From Firmicutes bacterium UBA6811 (GTDB lineage: Bacteria > Bacillota > SHA-98 > UBA4971), in the NCBI GenBank assembly GCA_002452295.1, contig DKEX01000079.1, forward strand, positions 3,469 through 14,411: 10,943 nucleotides of DNA, given 5' to 3'. The notes under the pieces were generated by a model. It had not been told where the DNA came from. It made no database searches and saw only the letters and a program-made list of their open reading frames with translations. The translations under genes and the position numbers were made by a program. Every line of letters begins with the position of its first letter. The stretch's first letter is position 1. Positions 1 through 6,865 of the stretch are shown here, in pieces.

Positions 1-2
1 GA

Positions 3-116
3 GCATTTTTGCACCCTCACTTAGACGTGGACAGGATCTGCACGTATAACGGCAAGCGCTTCGCTGAGTATAAAGGGGTCACCCCGGTCACACCGGAGGA
101 ATCAACGGGCGGGTGA
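3..116 (+). CDS. C-terminal end of an unrecognised protein (5' truncated by window)
   Basis: An open frame enters from the left edge and ends at TGA 114-116, giving the last 37 residues of a protein. The tail runs from a His-rich start (AFLHPHLDVDRICTYNG) to a Gly-Gly C-terminus. Codon use fits its neighbours, with many G/C third positions, and no in-frame start is needed because the gene begins outside the window. I do not recognise the family from this short piece, so no function is given. The stop codon lies inside the right arm of an inverted repeat (75-120), which would suit a gene end. It could also be a chance open frame, since only 38 codons are visible. Confidence 0.45.
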   Translation, partial: AFLHPHLDVDRICTYNGKRFAEYKGVTPVTPEESTGG

Positions 117-120
117 CCCC
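75..120. repeat. Inverted repeat spanning the stop codon of the first gene
   Basis: GGGGTCACCC at 75-84 is exactly complementary to GGGTGACCCC at 111-120, giving a 10-bp stem with a 26-nt loop. The left arm also sits in a small self-complementary block (GGGGTCACCCC, 75-85). The right arm covers the TGA at 114-116. No T-run follows, so if it ends transcription it is not a classical intrinsic terminator. It may be a processing or stability hairpin, or a protein site. Confidence 0.4.
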
Positions 121-371
121 GACACCGCATCCCCACAGCTTTTGCCAGCGGAGCGAGCGTTCCTTTTACTGCTGCTGCATCCTGCGCGGCTTGCAGTGTC
201 GGCAGGATATGGACCATGGATCAACGAATAGCGTTTTTGGAAGAGCTGCGAGACAGGCGGCCAGGGTTGCGGAGGAACACGCGGCCAGATGGTGAGCAGC
301 GACCCGGCGACGCTGGGATTCCTGTGACCTGCGCCGTCACCCCATGACCCAATCGCCCAATCGCCTGCCCC
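117..371. other. Gene-poor spacer before the SNF2 gene
   Basis: I see no convincing gene here. One short frame at 216-347 (43 aa, beginning MDQRIAFLEELRDRRPGLRR) has fairly protein-like composition at its start. It lacks a clear Shine-Dalgarno sequence, matches nothing I know, and becomes Pro/Gly-rich. It might be a decayed gene end or chance. No tRNA, rRNA or mobile-element end was recognised. Confidence 0.4.
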
Positions 372-400
372 TTGTCAGCCTGCTGGGGATATGCTATGGT
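372..400 (+). promoter_or_regulatory. Candidate sigma-A promoter with extended -10 for the SNF2 gene
   Basis: TTGTCA at 372-377 (5 of 6 matches to TTGACA) is separated by 17 bp from TATGGT at 395-400. The latter is preceded by TGC at 392-394, making an extended -10 element. Transcription would start near 407, leaving a leader of only about 16 nt before GTG 423. Such a short leader would fit the weak Shine-Dalgarno sequence seen there. The call rests on motif and spacing only. Confidence 0.45.
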
Positions 401-422
401 TGTGGGCGGACGGTGACAGGCT

Positions 423-3400
423 GTGGTTTTGCATGCCAGCTGGGTCTCGTCGGGCGCCGGGGGCGCTCTTGGCTCGGACTCTGATGAGTGCTCCGGCCCC
501 GGCAGTGCGCCTCGTTTTGATGGGCGTCTTTTCATCTGGGGCGAGTCAACCGAGCGTCTGGGCCGGAAGCCAAAGGGCCGGGGCGCCAGGGGACCGTATC
601 CTCGTCACCCGTTCCAGGCGACGCGCGACGAGGTTGTAGTGGCTCTGCTTGCGCTCGCACAGCTCACCCGGAACGGCGGGGACCAGGGTAACGTCAGCGG
701 CCTGCGCAACATGGACGGCGCTGACCGTGCCAGTAGAGACCCTGGCGATGCGATGGCCGCCTCGGGCGGGCCGGGGCTGCAGGACGGGCTTCGCGGAGGG
801 CGCGAGGTGCCACGCACTAAAGCTGCAAAGACGCTTGCGCTCCTTCCGTCGCAGGACGGCCGACCCGAGCCGTCACCGCTGCTGCTCCGGGAGGTCTTGC
901 CTGACGGGGACCGGGACGGGGACGAAGCCGCAGGGGCAGCGCAAGCCGCTGAAGCGACGCGAATCGCGGCGGCAGCGGGGACTGCGCGGGAAGACTTGGG
1001 CATTGGGTCCGTCGGGTCCGCCACGTCTGTTGGGTCACTCGGGTCCGTGGGATCCGTCGGGATCTACCAGATAAGCGGCATCTCGCTGTCCGGGGCCGAT
1101 GCCGTCAGGATCCTGGCGGTCGTCCCCGAGGACGGCGACCTGCGCTTGCGTGTTGACGGGATTCGCATCGTTTTGGGTCCGGACTTCCGCTTCTGGATGA
1201 GGGCGGCGAAGCTGGCGCTCGAGTTTCTTGCCAGGCAGAGGCTGGTGCCGTGTATCGTGGCGCTCCCTGGGGGAGACGAGCACCGGGGGAACCCAGGGGC
1301 AGGGCCGGGGGCACGGGCAGGGACAGGGTTTGATACAGCGGCGGGCACCAACGCGATGGACAACTCCCGGGTCGGGGCCGGGGCTGGGGCTGCAGCCGCG
1401 GTCACTTTCAGACTCAGCGCCCGAGCCGTGGCGAGCACCAGAAGCGGGGGCGGCGTCAGGGTCGTTCGCGCGGAGGCGGACACGGCGAAGGCCAGGGAGA
1501 GGGCGGGCTGGCGTCTGGCGCTCGACCTCCCCGCCGACCTGGCGCGCGTCCGGGAGCTTGCGCAGTCGATGCCCGGCATATGCAGGGCGCTCCTGGCGCC
1601 GGAGCACCTCGACGGCGACCAGGCGGAGGAGGCCGCCACGCCCGAGGCTATGGCGAGGATGCTTCCGTCCCGCGACGGCCTTCTGCAAAGCTTCTTCGAC
1701 ACGACCGTCGACGAGACCGCACGGCTCTGGCTTTCGCGTGAGCGCCGTCGGCGCATCGGAAGTGTGCTCGAGGGCGGAGACCTCTGGCTGGCGGAGGTGG
1801 CGCTGAATCTTGGAGCCTCGGCTGACCCGGCAGTAGCGTGGCTGCGCGCCCTCGGCGAGAAGCGCCCTATTATCGAATGGCCTGCTCGCGACGTTGAGAC
1901 TCTGCACCGGGCGATATGGGAGTGGCTCGGGGAGATCGGCCAGGGCGCGCCCGCAGGGGCGTTTCGCACTTGCTTCCGTCTGGTGCCCCCTGGGGACGAA
2001 GAATATAGCGAGCCTGCTATGGTGGTAGGCTGCGCTGAAGGCTATGCCGGTCAGGCAGACCGCACCCGGGCAGACCGCACCAAGGCGGACGGCGGCCAGG
2101 GAGATCGTGGCCAGGCCGACGCCGGCCACGCGGGCGAGGGCGTGGCCGATGCCGCCGGCGACGCGAACGCCGGTCGCGCCAGCCGCACCCGTCAGCCCGC
2201 TCAGCGACCGGGCGCGCCGCATCGGCAGGAGCCGTCCCCAGGCGACGACATCTGGATCGTGGAATACCTGCTCCAGGCTGTCGATGACCCGAGCCTTGTT
2301 GTCCCTGCCGCGAGGGTGTGGCAGGAAAAGGGGTGTGCGCTCGAGTTCCTGGGCCGCCGGTTCGAGAACCCGCAGGAGAGGCTCCTCGCCGACCTCGGGC
2401 GTGCCTCGCGCGTGTTCCCTGCGATAGAGCATAGTCTCAAGCTGGCCCGGCCCGAGGCGTGCTACCTCACGACGGCCGAGGCATACTCCTTTCTGCGCGA
2501 GGTGGCCCCGCTGTTAGAGGAGAGCGGCTTCGGCGTCCTCGCGCCGCCCTGGTGGGACCGCGCGAAAGGCAAGGCCGCCCGCCTTGGTGTCCGCCTCAAA
2601 GTGCGGACCGCGTCGCCGGCGTCGCCGGCGGCTGACGCTGCTCCGGGCGGGTCCCATTTCGGCCTGGACAGCCTTGTCGAATACGACTGGCAGGTCGCCC
2701 TCGGCGACCAGGTCATGGATAAGGACGAGTTCCGGCGCCTCGTGGCCCTGAAGGTCCCGCTCGTCCGGGTGAGGGGCGAGTGGGTCGAGATCCGCCCTGA
2801 GGACGTGGAGGCGGCCATCCAGTTTTGGGATAAGCGTAGGAAGGCGGGGACTGCAACTTTAGGCCAGGCGCTGTCCGCGGCCCTCCAGGCGGGGTCGGGC
2901 GACGGCGAGTCGGGACTTCCGGTGGTCGCCGTGGACGCCGGCGGCCGGGTGGCCGACCTCATCCGGCGGCTTTCCGCCGGCGGCGAGAAGATTCAGGAAC
3001 TCGCGGCCCCCCGCGAGTTCGTGGGAAGCCTCAGGCCATACCAGGTGAGAGGCTATTCCTGGCTGTCCTTCCTGACAGAGTGGGGGATCGGCGCTTGCCT
3101 CGCCGACGACATGGGGCTTGGGAAGACCATCCAGGTGATCGCGCTCGTCCTGCGCGCGAAGGAGGATGGGACGCTCAAGGCGCCCGTGCTGCTCGTCTGT
3201 CCCACGTCGGTGGTGGGCAACTGGCGCCGCGAGCTCGAGCGGTTCGCTCCGTCCCTCCGGGTGATGGTCCACCACGGAGTGGACAGGCTCTCGGGTGCCG
3301 AATTCGCGGCAAAGGCGGCTGCGCACGATGTGGTCGTCACGACCTATTCCCTCGTGTATCGCGACGAAGAACATCTGCGGCGCCTCGAGTGGCATGGCAT

Positions 3401-4478
3401 CGTCCTGGACGAGGCCCAGAACATCAAGAACCCGGACACGAGGCAGAGCCAGAGCGTGCGCAGGCTACAGGCGGCGTCGAGGGCGGCCCTCACCGGCACA
3501 CCCATCGAGAACCGCCTGTCGGAGCTGTGGTCCATCATGGACTTCCTGAACCCGGGCTACCTCGGCCCGGCGGCGGATTTCCGGCGGAAGTTCGCGCTCC
3601 CCATCGAGCGCTATCGCGACCAGGAAAGGGCGGAGCGGCTGCGCCGCCTCGTTGGGCCGTTCATCCTGCGCCGGCTCAAGACGGACCCGCGCGTCATCCA
3701 GGACCTCCCCGAGAAGCAGGAGATGAAGGTGTACTGTACCCTCACGAGGGAGCAGGCCACGCTGTACGAGGCTGTCGTGAAGGACATGCTCCACCGAATC
3801 GAAGGGGCGTCGGGCATGGAGCGGCGGGGCGCGATCCTTGCGGCGCTGCTCAAGCTGAAGCAGGTGTGCAACCACCCTGCCCAGTTCCTGCGTGATAGGA
3901 GCGCCCTGGACGGGCGCTCGGGCAAGCTTGCGCGGCTCGTCGAGATGCTCGACGAGGTGGGGGCCGAGGGGAACCGGGCACTCGTCTTCTCGCAGTTCGC
4001 GGAGATGGGCGCGATGCTGCGCGACTACCTGCGTGGCGCGCTTGGCCGCGAAGTGGTGTTCCTCCACGGCGGGGTGCCGCAGAAGGCGAGAGACGAGATG
4101 GTCCAGAGGTTCCAGAACGACCCCGACGGGCCGCCGGTGTTTGTCCTGTCGCTCAAGGCCGGGGGATTCGGGCTCAATCTGACGCGAGCGAACTACGTGT
4201 TCCACTTCGACAGGTGGTGGAACCCGGCGGTGGAGAACCAGGCCACCGACAGGGCGTTCCGCATCGGGCAGACCCAGAAGGTGCAGGTGTACAAGTTCAT
4301 TTGCTCCGGCACGCTCGAGGAACGCATCGATGGGATGATCGAGAGCAAGAAGTTCCTGGCTGACAACGTGATCGGCACTGGTGAGGACTGGATCACCGAG
4401 ATGTCCACGGACGAGCTGCGCGATCTCCTGCTCCTCCGCGGGGAGGCCCTGGCGGATGCGGACGCGGATGGGGATTGA
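423..4478 (+). CDS. SNF2/SWI2-family DEAD/DEAH-box ATPase with expanded N-terminal half
   Basis: This is a 1351-aa DNA-translocating ATPase of the bacterial SNF2 group (YwqA/HelZ type), presumably remodelling protein-DNA complexes in the cytoplasm. The GTG at 423 is preferred because TGA 414 closes the frame and the first residues (VLHASWV, then GRLFIWGES and HPFQATRDE) match the usual N-terminus of this group. The SNF2-associated domain spans about 683-803 and includes W710-W711. The ATPase core starts near 870, with Walker A DDMGLGKT at 895-902 (K901), DEAQ at 996-999 and LTGTP at 1023-1027. The helicase C-terminal domain spans about 1168-1310, with QATDRAFRIGQ at 1273-1283. All catalytic motifs are intact. 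The protein is several hundred residues longer than typical relatives because of low-complexity stretches near 76-190, 195-215, 284-330 and 545-610. The SWIM gene follows 133 bp downstream. The family call is very secure; the cellular role is not known. Confidence 0.95.
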   Translation: MVLHASWVSSGAGGALGSDSDECSGPGSAPRFDGRLFIWGESTERLGRKPKGRGARGPYPRHPFQATRDEVVVALLALAQLTRNGGDQGNVSGLRNMDGADRASRDPGDAMAASGGPGLQDGLRGGREVPRTKAAKTLALLPSQDGRPEPSPLLLREVLPDGDRDGDEAAGAAQAAEATRIAAAAGTAREDLGIGSVGSATSVGSLGSVGSVGIYQISGISLSGADAVRILAVVPEDGDLRLRVDGIRIVLGPDFRFWMRAAKLALEFLARQRLVPCIVALPGGDEHRGNPGAGPGARAGTGFDTAAGTNAMDNSRVGAGAGAAAAVTFRLSARAVASTRSGGGVRVVRAEADTAKARERAGWRLALDLPADLARVRELAQSMPGICRALLAPEHLDGDQAEEAATPEAMARMLPSRDGLLQSFFDTTVDETARLWLSRERRRRIGSVLEGGDLWLAEVALNLGASADPAVAWLRALGEKRPIIEWPARDVETLHRAIWEWLGEIGQGAPAGAFRTCFRLVPPGDEEYSEPAMVVGCAEGYAGQADRTRADRTKADGGQGDRGQADAGHAGEGVADAAGDANAGRASRTRQPAQRPGAPHRQEPSPGDDIWIVEYLLQAVDDPSLVVPAARVWQEKGCALEFLGRRFENPQERLLADLGRASRVFPAIEHSLKLARPEACYLTTAEAYSFLREVAPLLEESGFGVLAPPWWDRAKGKAARLGVRLKVRTASPASPAADAAPGGSHFGLDSLVEYDWQVALGDQVMDKDEFRRLVALKVPLVRVRGEWVEIRPEDVEAAIQFWDKRRKAGTATLGQALSAALQAGSGDGESGLPVVAVDAGGRVADLIRRLSAGGEKIQELAAPREFVGSLRPYQVRGYSWLSFLTEWGIGACLADDMGLGKTIQVIALVLRAKEDGTLKAPVLLVCPTSVVGNWRRELERFAPSLRVMVHHGVDRLSGAEFAAKAAAHDVVVTTYSLVYRDEEHLRRLEWHGIVLDEAQNIKNPDTRQSQSVRRLQAASRAALTGTPIENRLSELWSIMDFLNPGYLGPAADFRRKFALPIERYRDQERAERLRRLVGPFILRRLKTDPRVIQDLPEKQEMKVYCTLTREQATLYEAVVKDMLHRIEGASGMERRGAILAALLKLKQVCNHPAQFLRDRSALDGRSGKLARLVEMLDEVGAEGNRALVFSQFAEMGAMLRDYLRGALGREVVFLHGGVPQKARDEMVQRFQNDPDGPPVFVLSLKAGGFGLNLTRANYVFHFDRWWNPAVENQATDRAFRIGQTQKVQVYKFICSGTLEERIDGMIESKKFLADNVIGTGEDWITEMSTDELRDLLLLRGEALADADADGD

Positions 4479-4509
4479 CCTGCGGGGTGGGTCGGGGACG
4501 GCGCGCCTT

Positions 4510-4593
4510 GCGACCGAGGAGCTGCAACCGAGGGCATGCGACTGAGGACATGAGACGGAGGACGCGCGACGGAGAATTCGCGGCGGAGGATAT
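4510..4593 (+). repeat. Six degenerate 14-bp tandem repeats, each with an SD-like core
   Basis: Aligned 14-mers begin at 4510, 4524, 4538, 4552, 4566 and 4580. Examples are GCGACCGAGGAGCT, GCAACCGAGGGCAT, GCGACTGAGGACAT and GCGGCGGAGGATAT; the consensus is roughly GCGACNGAGGACAT. A seventh, out-of-phase element (GTGGAGGACTGAGGACTG, 4594-4611) abuts the ATG of the SWIM gene and holds its ribosome-binding site. The period is not a multiple of three, so the array was not shaped as coding sequence. It fills most of the spacer between the SNF2 and SWIM genes. Confidence 0.75.
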
Positions 4594-4611
4594 GTGGAGG
4601 ACTGAGGACTG

Positions 4612-5562
4612 ATGGCGCGAAAGAGCGAGTTCGGAGGGAGCTGGTGGGCCAAACGATGGATCGCCGTGCTGGAGTCGTTCGGCTGGTCGAACCGCCTCCA
4701 GAGGGGCAGGTCTTACGCCCGCTATGGCAACGTACTGGAGGTCGTGGTGGCGCCGGGCGAGGTCAGGGCGAAGGTGCGGGGGTCGCGGCCCAGGCCCTAC
4801 AAGGTGACCATCAGAGTGAAGCCGCTTGACGACGCCGAGTGGCAGAGGGTGACGTCCGCTCTGGCGAAGCAGGCCGTATTCGCGGCGCGCCTTCTGGCGG
4901 GAGAGATGCCCGAGAACATCGAGGAGGCCTTCGCCCAGTCGAAGGTGGGGCTGTTCCCGGCGTCCAGCCGCGACATCATCACGACCTGCTCGTGCCCGGA
5001 CTGGGCGAACCCCTGCAAGCACGTGGCGGCGGTCTACTACGTGCTCGGCCAGGAGTTCGACCGCGACCCGTTCCTGCTTTTCCTACTGCGCGGGCGCAGC
5101 CGCGACGAGCTGGTGACGGCCCTGCGGGAGAAGCGGGTGCCGGTCGCGTGCCCGGGAGCGGACGGGCCCTCCAGAAGCCGCGCGGACGCGGCGGCGGCAC
5201 AGCCCGGCGGTGCCGCCGCCCGCGGACGGAGGCGGCGTTCGGACGGAGGCGGGCGGAGCGGCGCCGAACATGAGGATGACGGCCAGGCGGCCCTGCAGGC
5301 GCTTTACGCGTCGGCGCAGGCGTTCTGGAGCGGCAACGCCCGAAGGTTCGAGGCCGTCCCAATCTCCGTGAAAGGTCCGGCGGTGTCGGGCGCCATCCTG
5401 AGGCGCCTTGGCAAGCTGGGGATCGGAGGGACAGGCCGCGAGGCCATCGGCACCGACTTCACCGCGGTGTTGGCGGACTACTACGACACGGTAAGCCGGG
5501 AGGCACTGGCCCTTGCGTACGGCAACGGGTACGACCATAGCGGCGACGAAGGTCGGCCGTGA
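4612..5562 (+). CDS. SWIM zinc-finger domain protein, partner of the SNF2 ATPase
   Basis: This 316-aa protein has a conserved N-terminal region (GGSWWAKRWIAVLESFGW, then a basic RGRSYARYG segment). It is followed by a SWIM zinc finger with ligands C126, C128, C135 and H137 (CSCPDWANPCKH). SWIM fingers bind zinc and are thought to mediate DNA or protein contacts. Genes of this type are known to sit beside bacterial SNF2 ATPases, as here, so a shared complex or pathway is likely but inferred. Residues about 178-225 form an Arg/Gly/Ala-rich, probably disordered linker, and the C-terminal 90 residues form a second, presumably folded block. ATG 4612 is chosen because TGA 4603-4605 blocks the frame upstream and GGAGGACTGAGGA lies just before it. 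The pair could be co-transcribed across the repeat-rich spacer. Confidence 0.9.
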   Translation: MARKSEFGGSWWAKRWIAVLESFGWSNRLQRGRSYARYGNVLEVVVAPGEVRAKVRGSRPRPYKVTIRVKPLDDAEWQRVTSALAKQAVFAARLLAGEMPENIEEAFAQSKVGLFPASSRDIITTCSCPDWANPCKHVAAVYYVLGQEFDRDPFLLFLLRGRSRDELVTALREKRVPVACPGADGPSRSRADAAAAQPGGAAARGRRRRSDGGGRSGAEHEDDGQAALQALYASAQAFWSGNARRFEAVPISVKGPAVSGAILRRLGKLGIGGTGREAIGTDFTAVLADYYDTVSREALALAYGNGYDHSGDEGRP

Positions 5563-5588
5563 TCCCGGGTGTAACTTCAGAGACGGCC

Positions 5589-5609
5589 GTAACTCCGCCG
5601 GAGCGTTAC
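5589..5609. repeat. Short palindromic block after the SWIM gene
   Basis: GTAAC (5589-5593) and GTTAC (5605-5609) flank the near-perfect palindrome TCCGCCGGA (5594-5602), 27 bp after the SWIM stop codon. As RNA it could fold only with a tiny loop, and no T-run follows. A weak terminator hairpin or a protein-binding site are both possible. Confidence 0.25.
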
Positions 5610-5656
5610 CGGTGTTGTGCCGGGGAGACGGCGCCCCGATGCGGTTCTGCCTGTTC

Positions 5657-5686
5657 TTGGCTCCCTTTCGTGGTGTATAATATACA
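5657..5686 (+). promoter_or_regulatory. Candidate promoter of the DUF134 gene
   Basis: A perfect TATAAT lies at 5676-5681, in sequence clearly more AT-rich than its surroundings. No good -35 sits 17 bp upstream of it (GTTCTT, 5653-5658). An alternative pairing is TTGGCT (5657-5662) with TATACA (5681-5686) at 18 bp. Transcription would start around 5688-5693, giving a leader of about 65-70 nt. A weak -35 with an ideal -10 is common for activator-dependent or repressor-controlled promoters. Confidence 0.5.
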
Positions 5687-5687
5687 C
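5673..5687. promoter_or_regulatory. Perfect 15-bp palindrome covering the -10 element (candidate operator)
   Basis: GTGTATA (5673-5679), a central A, and TATACAC (5681-5687) form an exact inverted repeat that contains the TATAAT box. A dimeric regulator bound here would occlude RNA polymerase. The downstream gene encodes a predicted HTH protein, so autoregulation is an attractive but unproven idea. Confidence 0.5.
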
Positions 5688-5715
5688 GGGTCTCCCCGGT
5701 CTTATGGCAAGACCC
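5688..5715 (+). promoter_or_regulatory. Two mutually exclusive small hairpins in the DUF134 leader
   Basis: GGTCTT (5698-5703) can pair with AAGACC (5709-5714) around a 5-nt loop. GGGTCT (5688-5693) can instead pair with AGACCC (5710-5715). The two folds use the same 3' arm, so only one can form at a time. The stems are short and the effect on expression is unknown. Confidence 0.3.
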
Positions 5716-5757
5716 TGCGTGTCGTCGCGACAGATAGCCTGGACAGGAGTTGATAGC

Positions 5758-6234
5758 ATGCCACGGCCGCCCAAGTGCAGGCGGGTAGAGTTCCTGCCCG
5801 AGGTGACTGTATTCAAGCCCGCCGGCGTTCCCATGCGAGGGCTTCGGGAAGAGGTGCTAACCGTCGAGGAACTGGAGGCAGTCCGCCTGAAAGACCTCGA
5901 GAGGCTCGAGCAGGAGGAATGCGCCGCGAGGATGCAGGTCTCGCGGCCGACCTTCCAGAGGGTTCTCGTCTCGGCAAGGGAGAAGATCGCAAGGGCCCTG
6001 GTCGAAGGCATGGCTATTCGCGTGGAGGGCGGCACCTACCGCCTCGCCTCGCGCAGGTTCCAGTGCCGGGCGTGCGGGCACGAGTTCGAGGCGCCTTTTG
6101 GCACCGGTCAGCGAGGGATCGACATGACCTGCCCCGAGTGTGGGGCAGGCGAGGTGCATCGCACCGACCAGGACGGCCACGGCTTCGGCAACATGCCCTG
6201 GGGCCGCCACGGCCACGGGTGGGATCGGGAATAG
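5758..6234 (+). CDS. DUF134 family putative DNA-binding regulator with C-terminal zinc ribbon
   Basis: This 158-aa protein opens with the family's hallmark MPRPPKCRRVEFLPEVTVFK and continues with a helix-turn-helix region (about residues 34-84, including SRPTFQRVL at 62-70). DUF134 proteins are predicted DNA-binding proteins that often lie near Mrp and NifX-like genes. The start at 5758 is set by this conserved N-terminus and by AGGAG at 5745-5749, 8 nt upstream; an in-frame upstream extension to 5617 is not conserved-looking. After the HTH there is a zinc ribbon with ligand pairs C103/C106 and C125/C128, then a His/Gly-rich tail (HGFGNMPWGRHGHGW) that could bind metal. Shorter members of the family end near the HTH. 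A metal- or cluster-responsive regulator of this block is inferred. Confidence 0.9.
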   Translation: MPRPPKCRRVEFLPEVTVFKPAGVPMRGLREEVLTVEELEAVRLKDLERLEQEECAARMQVSRPTFQRVLVSAREKIARALVEGMAIRVEGGTYRLASRRFQCRACGHEFEAPFGTGQRGIDMTCPECGAGEVHRTDQDGHGFGNMPWGRHGHGWDRE

Positions 6235-6835
6235 CCGTTCTGGGCCGGGGACCGGCGATGCGACTCAGGCGCGCAGAACACCTGGCCCGCCCTTTTCCGT
6301 TGGTGCAGGCGTGCTTGCGATCCGCGCTCTCTCCCCGGTGCGTTTCTTCCCCAGAGTCGGCAGAATGCCGTCGGATGGATGCCCCCCTGCGGGACCGGGC
6401 GGGACCGGGTTCAGTGCGGACCCGGCGTTCTGAGTCTTCCCAACGTAGGGACGGTTGACAGGCCACGGCCGGGTCTCCGAGGCCACAGTCCAAAGGCGGA
6501 GGCCGCAGGTCATGTGCCACACTCCGCAGGTAGGATGTTCCACGCCCCAATTGTCGATGGCGCTTGGGCTCGTGGACTCGCAGAGATTGCGACTTACTGC
6601 TTTCACAGTCTTCTGAGCGTCGGCAGACCGCGATACGACGCCATCTGTCAATTTTGCGTGAGGAAAGCGGGTCATGTCCTCCTCCTACGCAGGTCTTCTA
6701 GCTATGTATTTGCCCGGCATTCCGGGCTTCTACGCGTCGGAGTCTCCCGCATGTCGCCGGCCCACCCGAATCTACGCTGGACAGGTATCGACTCCCTTCC
6801 CGCGGTAAAATCGGTGAAGTTTCCGGCATTCATGA
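6235..6835. other. 600-bp stretch without a convincing gene
   Basis: Open frames exist on both strands (for example minus 6675-6265 and plus 6379-6846). Their codon use lacks the strong third-position GC of neighbouring genes, and I recognise no family in their products. The minus frame has AGGAGG only 2 nt from its ATG. Visible small structures are a 10-bp tandem pair GGGACCGGGC/GGGACCGGGT (6391-6410) and a compact hairpin GCCCGG-CATT-CCGGGC (6712-6727) followed by TTCT. The stretch may be a decayed gene, a long untranslated region or an unrecognised RNA. Confidence 0.4.
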
Positions 6836-6865
6836 TTGACATATGACCACAATGGCGGATATACT
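6836..6865 (+). promoter_or_regulatory. Strong sigma-A-type promoter for the DUF5320 gene
   Basis: A perfect TTGACA (6836-6841) and TATACT (6860-6865; 5 of 6 matches) are spaced by 18 bp in a locally AT-rich segment. The predicted start point is near 6872, which leaves a leader of about 150 nt before the ATG at 7021. This is the best promoter match in the window. Confidence 0.7.

Noticed and set aside
1035..2432. Long minus-strand open frame (465 aa) opposite the SNF2 gene
   Set aside because: It is antisense to conserved SNF2 blocks. Long antisense frames are expected in GC-rich genes, and its product matches no family I know.
4510..4593. CRISPR array interpretation of the 14-bp repeats
   Set aside because: The units are contiguous, short and degenerate with no spacers, and no cas genes are present.
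3465..4652. Minus-strand open frame of 395 aa
   Set aside because: It lies opposite the conserved ATPase and helicase motifs of the SNF2 gene and the repeat spacer; the composition is typical of an antisense shadow.
423..5562. DISARM-like or other known phage-defence system based on the SNF2 protein
   Set aside because: Only SNF2 and SWIM genes are present. No DNA methyltransferase, phospholipase D, DUF1998 or nuclease partner is seen in the window.
5617..5757. Upstream extension of the DUF134 frame
   Set aside because: It would include the promoter and palindrome, and the conserved family N-terminus with a good ribosome-binding site begins at 5758.
6265..6675. Minus-strand frame starting MTRFPHAKLTDG with AGGAGG nearby
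   Set aside because: The Shine-Dalgarno sequence is only 2 nt from the ATG, third-position GC is below that of real genes here, and no family is recognised. It remains a weak possibility only.
6379..6846. Plus-strand frame of 155 aa in the gap after DUF134
   Set aside because: There is no ribosome-binding site, the composition is irregular, it runs through the hairpin and into the promoter, and it has no recognisable domain.
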